In this document: piece after piece, positions 1-7,634 of the stretch
How the letters are laid out: each line of letters opens with the position of its first letter
Numbering within the stretch: position 1 is the stretch's first letter
Assembly: GCF_003206155.1 (NCBI RefSeq)
Contig: NZ_PZJV01000009.1
Span: 1 to 36,215, forward strand
From: Salinicola halophilus
Lineage (GTDB): Bacteria; Pseudomonadota; Gammaproteobacteria; Pseudomonadales; Halomonadaceae
Reading direction: 5' to 3'
DNA length: 36,215 nucleotides
Notes under the pieces: model-generated
Databases searched by the model: none
What the model was told of the DNA's origin: nothing
What the model saw: only the letters and a program-made list of their open reading frames with translations
Position numbers and translations under genes: made by a program

Positions 1-18
1 CCGGCCTGAACAGGCCGG
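1..18 (-). terminator. Hairpin downstream of BCCT gene
   Basis: CCGGCCTG and CAGGCCGG form a perfect inverted repeat separated by two bases (realistically a 6-bp stem with a 6-nt loop). It lies 23 nt past the stop of the minus-strand transporter, the right place for a terminator, but the bases where a U-tract would be are outside the window. Confidence 0.45.
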
Positions 19-41
19 GCAGCGTCGTTTCGGGCAAGGGG

Positions 42-1748
42 TCAGCTCGCTTGGCGTCGCGACGGGCGTCGTCGGCTCTCGTACCGCGGCTCCGACATCA
101 ACCCTTTGACCACGGCGTAGCAGGCGATCAGCAGCACGATCGTGAACGGCAACCCGGTGGAGATGGCCGCCGCCTGGAGCCCGCCGAGCCCGCCGCCGAG
201 CAGCAGGGCGATGGCGATCGCGCCTTCGATCAGGCACCAGAAGACGCGCTGCGAAGTGGGCGCATCGACCTTGCCGCCGGCGGTGATCGAGTCGATCACC
301 AGCGAGCCGGAGTCCGAGGAGGTGACGAAGAAGACGATCACCAGCACGATGCCGACCACCGAGGTGAGCATCGCCAGCGGCAGCTGGTCGAGCATGACGA
401 ACAGCTTGATCTCGAGCGCGGCTTCCTGCACGCCCTGGAAACCGGTGATCAGCTGCTGGTAGATGGCGGTTTCGCCGAACGCCGTCATCCACAGCGCGGT
501 GACCAGCGTCGGCACCAGCAGCACCGAGAGCAGAAACTCGCGCACGGTACGGCCACGGCTGACGCGGGCGAGGAACATCCCGACGAACGGCGTCCACGAG
601 AACCACCAGGCCCAGTAGAAGGCGGTCCAGCCCTGGCTGAAGCTCTCGTCTTCGCGCCCGAACGGCATCGATAGCGCCGGCAGATACTGCACGTAGGCGC
701 CCAGGTTGCGGAAATAGTCCGTGAGGATGGTCAGGGTCGGCCCCACCGAGATGATGAAGATCAACAGCACCACCGCCAGCCCCATGTTGAGCATGGAAAG
801 GCGCTGAATGCCCTTGTCGAGCCCGGCGAGTACCGAGAACAGAGCGATGCCGGTGATCGCCATCACCAGCAGTACCATGCTGAGATTGTTGTCGGGAATG
901 CCGAACAGGTAGTGCAGACCCGCCGTCGCCTGCGAGGCGCCGTAGCCCAGCGACGTCGCCAGCCCGAATAGCGTCGAGAACACCGCCAGAATATCCACGA
1001 CGTGCCCCGGCCAGCCCCAGATCCGATCGCCGATCAGCGGATAGAAGATCGACCGGATGGTCAGCGGTAGCCCCTTGTTGTAGGCAAAAAGCGCCAGCGC
1101 CAGCGCCACCACGCTGTAGGCCGCCCAGGCGTGCATCGTCCAGTGAAAGATGGTCGAGGCGAGCGCCAGCGAAATCGCCCCCTGCTCGTCCCCCGGCGTG
1201 CCGGCCAGCGGCGCAGCGGCATTGCCGTCGAGCGAGGCCGCGAAGTGGGTCATCGGCTCGGAGACGCCGTAGAACACCAGGCCGATACCCATGCCGGCGG
1301 CGAACAGCATCGAGAACCAGCCCAGATAGCCGTGGTCGGGGCGGGCATCCGGGCCGCCGAGGCGGACCCGCCCGAGCGGTGACAGCGCAAGCCCGATGCA
1401 GAGCAGCAGGAAGACGTTGCCGGCGAGCAGGAAGAACCAGGTCAGGTTGCCGGTGAGATAGTCGCGAATCCCGTTGAGCAGCGGCTCGACGTGATCCTGC
1501 AGCGACAGCATCACGAAGACGAACGCCAGTACTACCAGCGCCGAGATCGTGAAGACCTTGCCATGGAGGTCGAAGCGCAGGCCGAAGGCCTCGGTTTCGA
1601 TGTTGTCCTGACCGATGACGTAGTCGGTATCGGCCAGATTGGTCTCGCCTTCCGGCCGACGGATGCCGTCGGCGTCGTTGTGGGCGTCCGCATCGGATCG
1701 ATCCGAGGGCTGACTGTCGGAAGTTGGTCGGTCTGAATTCGTTGTCAT
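42..1748 (-). CDS. BCCT family betaine/carnitine/choline transporter
   Basis: A sodium- or proton-coupled transporter for trimethylammonium compatible solutes such as glycine betaine or choline, acting in the inner membrane during osmotic stress. The protein (568 aa) has an acidic hydrophilic N-terminus, about 12 hydrophobic segments, the glycine stretch GMGIGLVFYGVSEP, and the family signature FYWAWWFSWTPFVG followed by RVSRGRTVREF. It ends in a short basic tail rich in Arg. I chose the ATG at 1748 (MTTNSDRPTS) because it has a GGGAA-like site upstream; an in-frame ATG at 1832 would add 28 residues of low-complexity Pro/Ser sequence that looks untranslated. Substrate (betaine versus choline) cannot be fixed from sequence alone. 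It is a single gene, divergent from the arsenic operon. Confidence 0.93.
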   Translation of the reverse strand: MTTNSDRPTSDSQPSDRSDADAHNDADGIRRPEGETNLADTDYVIGQDNIETEAFGLRFDLHGKVFTISALVVLAFVFVMLSLQDHVEPLLNGIRDYLTGNLTWFFLLAGNVFLLLCIGLALSPLGRVRLGGPDARPDHGYLGWFSMLFAAGMGIGLVFYGVSEPMTHFAASLDGNAAAPLAGTPGDEQGAISLALASTIFHWTMHAWAAYSVVALALALFAYNKGLPLTIRSIFYPLIGDRIWGWPGHVVDILAVFSTLFGLATSLGYGASQATAGLHYLFGIPDNNLSMVLLVMAITGIALFSVLAGLDKGIQRLSMLNMGLAVVLLIFIISVGPTLTILTDYFRNLGAYVQYLPALSMPFGREDESFSQGWTAFYWAWWFSWTPFVGMFLARVSRGRTVREFLLSVLLVPTLVTALWMTAFGETAIYQQLITGFQGVQEAALEIKLFVMLDQLPLAMLTSVVGIVLVIVFFVTSSDSGSLVIDSITAGGKVDAPTSQRVFWCLIEGAIAIALLLGGGLGGLQAAAISTGLPFTIVLLIACYAVVKGLMSEPRYESRRRPSRRQAS

Positions 1749-2088
1749 TGTTCGTTCCCGAAAGGTGGAAGATAGCGTCTCGAGACGCGGCGATACTGGG
1801 GTGGGTGAGTGGGGAGCCGGCGCGCTCGGCATCCTGCGATGACGTTGACGCGAACGCCGCCGAAATCAAAGCCGCAGGCGGACGAAGTGTCGAAAACTAG
1901 CGTAACTCCCGCCCTTGCGCCAATGGCTTTCGGGATCGCTGCGCGCACTCGCGCGCCAACGTCGCGACGGTCGAACACTGGCCGAGGCCCGGCGTGCGCG
2001 GTACGGGATCATGACGTCACGGGGCGCGACGACGACAAACGCTCGGCCCTGTGAGGCCGATTTCCGCCGATGTTGTCGCTACTCGATA
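1749..2088. other. Intergenic region BCCT / arsR
   Basis: About 340 nt between divergent genes, which must hold the promoters of both. I see no convincing gene. TGACGTCA at 2012-2019 is a perfect 8-bp palindrome that could be a regulator site, but nothing ties it to a particular regulator. Short reading frames through this stretch have atypical composition and no ribosome site. Confidence 0.4.
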
Positions 2089-2106
2089 TGTCGATTATTC
2101 TCGACA
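2089..2106. promoter_or_regulatory. Candidate ArsR operator (palindrome)
   Basis: TGTCGA and TCGACA form a perfect 6-bp inverted repeat with a 6-nt spacer (TTATTC), ending one base before the arsR ATG at 2108. ArsR dimers bind such dyads over their own promoter. The position overlaps where the Shine-Dalgarno sequence should be, so bound repressor would cover the transcription and translation start. That it binds ArsR is inference. Confidence 0.5.
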
Positions 2107-2107
2107 A

Positions 2108-2509
2108 ATGGAAACAAAAACCGCTACCGAGCGCTTCGCGGCGCTCTCCCAGTCCACGCGCCTCGAGGCTTTTCGGCTCTTGGTGCGTCACGAACCCGAG
2201 GGGCTACCGGCGGGGGAGATCGCCCGCGAGCTCGAGGTCCCGCACAACACGCTCTCCTCGCATCTGTCGGTCCTTGCCCAGGCGGGGTGGGTGGTGTCAC
2301 ACCGCCAGGGCCGTTCGATCGTCTACCGCGCGGATCTCGGCTGCATGCGGGAGACGCTCGACTTTCTGGTGCGCGACTGCTGCGACGGCAACCCCGAGGT
2401 TTGTGACCCCTTTCTGACGGCGCTCGGCGCCTGTCTTCCCTCTGTCAAAGACTCGCACGGCGCCCGCCTTCCTTCTGCCGACGACGCCAACCAAGAGAAC
2501 CGAGAGTGA
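2108..2509 (+). CDS. arsR: ArsR/SmtB family arsenic-responsive repressor
   Basis: A winged-helix repressor expected to release the ars promoter when it binds As(III). The 133-aa protein has the ArsR helix-turn-helix around residues 34-58 (ELEVPHNTLSSHLSVLAQAG) and the wing around 62-74. The likely metal site is C-terminal: Cys91, Cys92 and Cys99 in RDCCDGNPEVCDPF, resembling ArsR proteins that use C-terminal cysteines rather than the CxC pair in the recognition helix. The start at 2108 matches the family length; it has no purine-rich ribosome site, and an in-frame GTG at 2051 would place the palindrome inside the gene. It heads arsCHB, four bases before arsC. Confidence 0.9.
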   Translation: METKTATERFAALSQSTRLEAFRLLVRHEPEGLPAGEIARELEVPHNTLSSHLSVLAQAGWVVSHRQGRSIVYRADLGCMRETLDFLVRDCCDGNPEVCDPFLTALGACLPSVKDSHGARLPSADDANQENRE

Positions 2510-2513
2510 CCTC

Positions 2514-2930
2514 ATGCAACCGTTGATCTACCACAACCCCGAGTGCGGCACGTCGCGCAACACGCTGGCGATGCTCGAGGCCTCCGGCGAGTCGCCGCAG
2601 GTGATCGAGTATCTCGTGACGCCGCCGAGCCGCGAGCGTCTGGTCGAGCTGATCTCGATGATGGGGATCACGCCGCGGGCACTGCTGCGGCAGAAGGGAA
2701 CGCCCTTCGACGAACTCGGTCTCGCCGACCCGGCGCTCGCCGATGACGCGCTGATCGACGCCATGCTCGCCCACCCGATCTTGATCAACCGGCCGATCGT
2801 GGTCACCGATCGGGGCGCCAGACTCTGCCGACCTTCGGAGCGGGTGCTGGGGCTGCTCGCCAACCCCGTCGCCACTTTCACCAAGGAAGACGGCGAAACC
2901 GTACACGCTGCAGGGGGAGCGCATGAGTGA
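2514..2930 (+). CDS. arsC: Arsenate reductase, glutaredoxin-linked ArsC
   Basis: Reduces As(V) to As(III) in the cytoplasm using glutathione and glutaredoxin, making the substrate of ArsB. The 138-aa protein has the thioredoxin-fold ArsC signature at the N-terminus, [15 protein letters not shown], with catalytic Cys11. The C-terminal part, [23 protein letters not shown], carries the conserved arginines that hold arsenate in this family. Length is normal (about 115-140 aa). The start is 4 nt after arsR, and its end overlaps arsH by 8 nt, so the genes are translationally coupled. The alternative, the low-molecular-weight phosphatase type ArsC, is excluded by the motif. Confidence 0.95.
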   Translation: MQPLIYHNPECGTSRNTLAMLEASGESPQVIEYLVTPPSRERLVELISMMGITPRALLRQKGTPFDELGLADPALADDALIDAMLAHPILINRPIVVTDRGARLCRPSERVLGLLANPVATFTKEDGETVHAAGGAHE

Positions 2931-3675
2931 TCGGGACGCGGCCGACGCCAGCCAACCGGGCGCTCCTGACGATCTGCCCAATATCGATGAGAGCGCGCTG
3001 GCGCCGATCGACGTCGAGGCGCTGGCCGGCGCCGATGCCCCGCGTCACCCGCCGCGCATCCTGGTGCTCTACGGCTCGCTACGCGAACGCTCCTTTTCGC
3101 GGCTGCTCTCAGAGGAGGCCGGGCGGCTGCTGCGCGAGTACGGCTGCGAGGTGCAGAGCTTCGACCCCGCCGGCCTGCCGCTGCCGGACGACGCCGAGGC
3201 TGATCATCCTCGCGTGCAGGCCCTGCGCGATCTGGCCGAATGGTGCGACGGCATGCTGTGGGTCAGCCCCGAACGCCACGGCGGCATGACCGGGGTGATG
3301 AAGGCGCAGATCGACTGGATCCCGCTGGCGCTCGGCGGCGTCCGCCCGACCCAGGGCAAGACGCTGGCGGTGATGGAGGTCTCCGGCGGCAGCCAGAGCT
3401 TCAACGCGGTCAATCAGCTGCGCATCCTCGGGCGCTGGATGCGCATGATCACCATCCCCAACCAGTCGTCGGTGCCGCGGGCGTTCGACGAGTTCGACGA
3501 CGCCGGGCGGATGAAGCCCTCACCGCTCTATCTCCGCGTGGTCGACGTCTGCGAGGAGCTGGTGAAGTTCACCTGGCTGACCCGCGGGCGCTCGGCCTAC
3601 CTCACCGATCGCTATTCGGAGCGGGTGGAGAGTGCCGAGACGCTCTCCCGTCGCGTCAATCAAACCCGCCATTAG
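2923..3675 (+). CDS. arsH: ArsH, NADPH-dependent FMN reductase
   Basis: A flavodoxin-fold NADPH:FMN oxidoreductase of arsenic operons; characterised members oxidise trivalent organoarsenicals and can reduce quinones or azo dyes. The 250-aa protein shows the FMN phosphate loop [14 protein letters not shown] around residues 49-62 and the ArsH-specific stretch [18 protein letters not shown] around 114-131. A hydrophilic N-terminal tail of about 40 residues is usual for ArsH. It overlaps arsC by 8 nt and is followed 13 nt later by arsB, so it belongs to the operon. Presence of arsH suggests exposure to methylated or otherwise organic arsenic, though no arsM is seen here. Confidence 0.95.
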   Translation: MSDRDAADASQPGAPDDLPNIDESALAPIDVEALAGADAPRHPPRILVLYGSLRERSFSRLLSEEAGRLLREYGCEVQSFDPAGLPLPDDAEADHPRVQALRDLAEWCDGMLWVSPERHGGMTGVMKAQIDWIPLALGGVRPTQGKTLAVMEVSGGSQSFNAVNQLRILGRWMRMITIPNQSSVPRAFDEFDDAGRMKPSPLYLRVVDVCEELVKFTWLTRGRSAYLTDRYSERVESAETLSRRVNQTRH

Positions 3676-3688
3676 GGGCACGTGATTC

Positions 3689-4999
3689 ATGCTGGCACTG
3701 AGCATCTTCGTCGTCACGCTGGTTCTGGTGATCTGGCAGCCTCGCGGGCTGGGCATCGGCTGGAGCGCGCTGGGCGGGGCGCTGGTGGCGCTCGCCGTCG
3801 GGGTCGTGCAGCCCGAGGATATCGGCGTGGTGTGGGAGATCGTCTGGGACGCGACGTTCACCTTCGTCGCGCTGATCGTCATCTCGCTGATTCTCGACGA
3901 GGCCGGGTTCTTCGCCTGGGCGGCGCTGCACGTCGCGCGCTGGGGCGGCGGGCGCGGGCACCGGCTCTTCCCGCTGGTGGTGACGCTCGGCGCGGTGATC
4001 GCGGCGTTCTTCGCCAACGATGGCGCCGCGCTGCTGCTGACGCCGATCGTGATCGCGATTCTCGTGCGGCTCGATTTCCCCCCGCCGGCGGCGCTGGCGT
4101 TCATCATCGCCACCGGTTTCGTCGCCGACACCACCAGTCTGCCGCTGGTGATCTCCAATCTGGTCAACATCGTCAGCGCCAACTACTTCGAGATCGGCTT
4201 CGACCGCTACGCGGCGGTGATGATCCCGGTCGACCTGGTCTCGCTCGCCGCGACACTGGGGGTGCTCTGGCTCGCCTTCGGCCGGCGCATCCCGCGGCGC
4301 TACTCGGTAGCGGAGCTGGATGCGCCGTGCTCGGCAATCGTCGATCCGCTGGTCTTCCGTGCCGCCTTCCCGCTGCTGACGGTGCTGCTCGCGGCCTATT
4401 TCGTCACCGCGCCGCTGGGCATTCCCATCGCTGTCGTCACCGGTGCCGGGGCCGTGGTGTTGATGGCGCTGGCCGGACGCTGGTGGCGGCACGGTCGGGG
4501 CGCCGTCGTCTCCGTGAGCGCGGCGCTCAAGGGCGCACCTTGGCAGATCGTGCTCTTCTCGATCGGCATGTATCTGGTGGTCTACGGACTGGGTAACGCC
4601 GGGCTGACCGATCTGGGCGCCCGCGCACTCGAGTGGCTGGCGGGGCAAGGGGACACGGTGGCAACGATAGGGACCGGCTTTCTCGCCGCACTCGTCGCCT
4701 CGATCATGAACAACATGCCGTCGACGCTAGTGGGGGCGCTGGCGATCGATCGCGCGGCGCTGCCGGCGATGCCCCGGGAGCTGATGATCTACGCCAACGT
4801 GATCGGCAACGACCTGGGACCGAAATTTACGCCCATCGGCAGCCTGGCGACGCTGCTCTGGCTGCACGTGCTGGCGGGCAAGGGCTATCGCATCGGCTGG
4901 GGGCAGTACATGAAGATCGGGCTTGTGATCACGCCCCCGGTGCTCCTGGCGGCCCTCGTCGCGCTGCGGCTCTGGCTGCCGGTGATCGACGGCGTCTGA
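3689..4999 (+). CDS. arsB: ArsB arsenite efflux permease
   Basis: Inner-membrane arsenite/antimonite:proton antiporter of the ion transporter superfamily. The 436-aa protein is hydrophobic throughout with about 12 membrane segments and is of normal family length (about 430 aa). Recognisable ArsB stretches are FFANDGAALLLTPIV (about residues 107-121), SIMNNMPSTLVGALAI, and GNDLGPKFTPIGSLATLLWL near the C-terminus. It is not the Acr3 type, which has 10 segments and a different signature. No arsA ATPase or arsD is present, so it would act as a secondary carrier. It is the last gene of the ars operon. Confidence 0.95.
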   Translation: MLALSIFVVTLVLVIWQPRGLGIGWSALGGALVALAVGVVQPEDIGVVWEIVWDATFTFVALIVISLILDEAGFFAWAALHVARWGGGRGHRLFPLVVTLGAVIAAFFANDGAALLLTPIVIAILVRLDFPPPAALAFIIATGFVADTTSLPLVISNLVNIVSANYFEIGFDRYAAVMIPVDLVSLAATLGVLWLAFGRRIPRRYSVAELDAPCSAIVDPLVFRAAFPLLTVLLAAYFVTAPLGIPIAVVTGAGAVVLMALAGRWWRHGRGAVVSVSAALKGAPWQIVLFSIGMYLVVYGLGNAGLTDLGARALEWLAGQGDTVATIGTGFLAALVASIMNNMPSTLVGALAIDRAALPAMPRELMIYANVIGNDLGPKFTPIGSLATLLWLHVLAGKGYRIGWGQYMKIGLVITPPVLLAALVALRLWLPVIDGV

Positions 5000-5223
5000 G
5001 GGCCTGCCAACCTGGTCGCGAGAGGACACATCGTTTCGGGTGTCGTCGGCGCGTCACGAGCGAGAGGCGATAGTGGCAGCCGCGGACGTTTCGTGACCGT
5101 GGCGCCCTGGCGCCTTTCGACAAGCGTCCGTCCGTGCCAAGACGGTCTGTCAAAAGACGGTCGGTAAAAGGCTGTCCACGAAGAGACCGTCCACGAAGAC
5201 CATCGTCCCTGGAGTCGTCGACC
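5000..5223. other. arsB-chrA spacer with short repeats and hairpin
   Basis: GGCGC and GCGCC around a CCTG loop followed by TTT (5101-5117) is a weak terminator candidate for the ars operon. From 5139 to 5199 there are degenerate units of about 15 bp: AAGACGGTC at 5139 and 5154, and GTCCACGAAGA at 5174 and 5189. The GACGGTC and GACCGTC elements are inverted copies and could pair. They lie just ahead of chrA and could be a regulator-binding or RNA element; no function can be assigned. Confidence 0.4.
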
Positions 5224-6420
5224 GTGAGTGCATTCACTGCCTATTCCCTCCGCTGGGCCGAGATCGCCCGCGCCTTTTTGCTACTCGGGGTGACCGCCTT
5301 CGGCGGGCCGGTGGCGCATCTGGGCTATTTTCGCGAGGCGTTCGTCGTGCGGCGGGGCTGGTTGGACGACCGCGACTTCGCCGATCTGATCGCGCTGTGT
5401 CAGTTTCTGCCCGGCCCCGCCAGCAGCCAGGTCGGCTTTGCGCTGGGCTGGCGCCGCGGCGGGCTGGTCGGCGCGCTGATCGCCTGGAGCGCCTTCACCC
5501 TGCCTTCGGCGATCGCGCTGGTGGCCGCCGCCGCGGGGGCGACCCATCTCGACGGCGAGTGGGGGCAGGCGCTGGTCCAGGGGTTGAAGCTCGTCGCCGT
5601 CGCCGTGGTGGCCCACGCCGTCTGGCAGATGGCCGGCCGGCTCTGCCCCGACCGCCTGCGGGTGGGCATCGCGCTGGCGGCGGTGTTCGCAAGCGTCACC
5701 CTCGGCGGCACGCTGGGCCAGCTCGGCGCCATCGGGCTCGGCGCCGCCGTCGGGCTCTGCGGGTGCCGGCCGGCGCCGGCGGACACCGAGCGCCACGGTA
5801 TCGGCCTCTCAACCCGGGTGAGCGCCCCGGCACTGGCGCTTTTTCTCGCGCTGCTGCTGGCGCTGCCCTTTGCCGCGGCGTGGGCCGGCGGGCTCGTCGC
5901 CGTGGCGGACGCCTTCTACCGCGCCGGGGCGCTTGTGTTCGGCGGTGGCCATGTGGTGCTGCCGCTGCTGCAGAGCGAGGTGGTCGCCCCGGGGTGGGTT
6001 TCGGAGCCGACCTTCATCACCGGCTATGGGCTGGCGCAGGCGGTGCCGGGGCCACTCTTTACTTTCGCCGCCTATCTCGGTGCCTCGATGGCACCCGGCG
6101 GCGCGGGCTGGGCGACGGCGGCGCTGGCGACGGTGATGATCTTTCTGCCGGGGATGCTGCTGCTGATCGGCGTGCTGCCCCACTGGGAGCGGCTACGCGC
6201 GTCATCGCGGGCGCAGCGTCTGATTCAGGGCACCAACGCCGCCGTGGTCGGCATTCTGGGCGCGGCGCTGTTCGATCCGATCTGGCGCAGTGGCGTCGTC
6301 GCCCCGATCGACTTCGCGCTGGCGCTGACGGGCTTTCTGCTGCTGAGCGTCTGGCGCTGGCCGGCTTGGGGCGTGGTGATCCTGCTGGTGGTCGCCCGCG
6401 TCGCGGTCGCGTGGGTCTAG
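5224..6420 (+). CDS. chrA: ChrA chromate transporter, long (two-domain) form
   Basis: Inner-membrane CHR-family protein that exports chromate, giving chromate resistance. The 398-aa protein is the fused two-domain type: the N-terminal half has GVTAFGGPVAHLGYFREAF and LCQFLPGPASSQVGF, and the C-terminal half repeats the pattern with FGGGHVVLPLLQSEVV and QAVPGPLFTFAAYLG. I chose the GTG at 5224, which has GGAG at 5211-5214 with good spacing; an upstream in-frame GTG at 5134 would add an Arg/Ser-rich tail encoded by short repeats. It lies downstream of arsB in the same direction and may be a second unit of a metal-oxyanion resistance block. No chrB regulator is present. CHR proteins also include transporters of other anions, so substrate is by family. 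Confidence 0.92.
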   Translation: MSAFTAYSLRWAEIARAFLLLGVTAFGGPVAHLGYFREAFVVRRGWLDDRDFADLIALCQFLPGPASSQVGFALGWRRGGLVGALIAWSAFTLPSAIALVAAAAGATHLDGEWGQALVQGLKLVAVAVVAHAVWQMAGRLCPDRLRVGIALAAVFASVTLGGTLGQLGAIGLGAAVGLCGCRPAPADTERHGIGLSTRVSAPALALFLALLLALPFAAAWAGGLVAVADAFYRAGALVFGGGHVVLPLLQSEVVAPGWVSEPTFITGYGLAQAVPGPLFTFAAYLGASMAPGGAGWATAALATVMIFLPGMLLLIGVLPHWERLRASSRAQRLIQGTNAAVVGILGAALFDPIWRSGVVAPIDFALALTGFLLLSVWRWPAWGVVILLVVARVAVAWV

Positions 6421-6423
6421 CCC

Positions 6424-6442
6424 GGCGCCGCGAGACGGCGCC
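6424..6442. terminator. Hairpin between convergent chrA and efflux operon
   Basis: GGCGCCG and CGGCGCC form a perfect 7-bp stem with a 5-nt loop, 4 nt after the chrA stop and 16 nt before the stop of the convergent gene. Placement suits a two-way terminator, but neither side has a U-tract. Confidence 0.5.
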
Positions 6443-6457
6443 GAAACGAGCGCGGCA

Positions 6458-7405
6458 TTACACGCTGATCAGGTTTTCCCACCAGCGCTGGATCGACAGC
6501 CACCAGTCGGGCTTGTCGTCGCGCGCGTCGCGGTCGCCGCCGACGTAGATGGTGGCGGTGAGACCGGCGGAGAGCTTGGTCCCTTCGGGGATGTCGTCGA
6601 GGGCGATACGCACCGGGATGCGCTGGGAGAGACGTACCCAGTCGAAGGAGGCGTTGACGTTGGCGAGCCCGCCGTTCTGGTTGCCCAGGCTGCCGTCGCT
6701 GATGCCACGGGCGAAGCTGTCGACGTGGCCCCAGATCGGTTCGTCCTGGGCGAGCAGCTGCACGCGTGCCGGCTCGCCGACCTCGATGCGGTCGAGCTTG
6801 GTCTCTTCGAAGTAGCCCAGCGCATAGAAGGAGCTGGCATCCACCAGCGTCAGCGCGTCGGTGCCGACGCTGACGTACTGTCCCGGACGCAGCAGCAGGT
6901 TGGTGACGTAGCCGTCCACCGGGGCGCGCACCGTCGCCCGCTCCAGATCGAGCTTGGCGCGCTCCACCTTCACTTTCGCGGCGCGGGCCGCCGCCTCGGC
7001 GCTGGCCTGGCTGAAGCGGGCGTTGTCGCGATTTTCCTGCGAGACGTAGTCGTTCAACCGCTGGCGCCGGCTGTTGGCGGCTCGGGCCTCGTCGCGCTGC
7101 TGCTCGAGCTGATTGAGCGATGCCTGGGCGTCGTCGAGGGCGAGCTGATAGCGGCGCTTGTCGATGGTGAAGAGCACGTCGCCCTGCTCCACGAAGTCGT
7201 TGTCGTGGGTCTCGAGGCCGTCGACCAGGCCGGCGACATCGGTGCCGAGGTTGACCACGTCGGCGCGAATGCGGCCGTCACGGGTCCAGGGGTCGTGCAT
7301 GTAGTGCTGCCAGATGTTGGCGACCGCGACCACTGCCGCGGCGACCAGCGCCAGCGTCAGCAGCACGCGCAGCGTCTTGCGTACGCCAGAGTGAGATCCA
7401 AGCAT
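6458..7405 (-). CDS. HlyD-family membrane fusion protein (AaeA/EmrA-like)
   Basis: Periplasmic adaptor linking an inner-membrane pump to an outer-membrane channel. The 315-aa protein has one N-terminal membrane anchor (about residues 10-29), a biotinyl-lipoyl half-motif (GTDVAGLVDGLETHDND), a coiled-coil hairpin (about 85-150, rich in Ala, Gln, Arg and Glu), the returning half ATVRAPVDGYVTNLLLRPGQ, and a beta-barrel domain. The start has an AAGGA site 7-8 nt upstream. It is the last gene of a minus-strand operon with a DUF1656 protein and a FUSC pump, the same trio as E. coli aaeXAB, which exports aromatic carboxylic acids. Substrate here is unknown. Confidence 0.9.
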   Translation of the reverse strand: MLGSHSGVRKTLRVLLTLALVAAAVVAVANIWQHYMHDPWTRDGRIRADVVNLGTDVAGLVDGLETHDNDFVEQGDVLFTIDKRRYQLALDDAQASLNQLEQQRDEARAANSRRQRLNDYVSQENRDNARFSQASAEAAARAAKVKVERAKLDLERATVRAPVDGYVTNLLLRPGQYVSVGTDALTLVDASSFYALGYFEETKLDRIEVGEPARVQLLAQDEPIWGHVDSFARGISDGSLGNQNGGLANVNASFDWVRLSQRIPVRIALDDIPEGTKLSAGLTATIYVGGDRDARDDKPDWWLSIQRWWENLISV

Positions 7406-7418
7406 GATTGTCCTTTTT

Positions 7419-7634
7419 TCAACCGGCGATCGGCAGGGCGCCGAAAAGCGCCAGAACCGACCACAGAAGCAGAGCGTAGAGCGCGATATCCAGTAGCACC
7501 GGCTGCCAGAACCAGTGATAGAGCCCGAAGCGCACGAACAGCCGGCGCAGCAGTAGATAGACGCCGAGCGCCAACAGCACCGGCACTGCCAGCGGCGGCA
7601 TCAGAAAGCCCATGAACGACCACTCAGCCAGCAT
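7419..7634 (-). CDS. DUF1656 small membrane protein (AaeX-like)
   Basis: A 71-aa hydrophobic protein with two predicted membrane helices (about residues 13-30 and 45-66), typical of DUF1656/AaeX. It sits between the FUSC pump and the HlyD adaptor, overlapping the pump's 3' end by 11 nt and ending 13 nt before the adaptor, the invariant order of this three-gene module. Its biochemical role is not established; co-occurrence suggests a small pump subunit. Confidence 0.85.
   Translation of the reverse strand: MLAEWSFMGFLMPPLAVPVLLALGVYLLLRRLFVRFGLYHWFWQPVLLDIALYALLLWSVLALFGALPIAG

Noticed and set aside
5134-5223. Upstream GTG start for chrA
   Set aside because: It would add 30 Arg/Ser-rich residues encoded by short repeats; the GTG at 5224 has a proper GGAG site.
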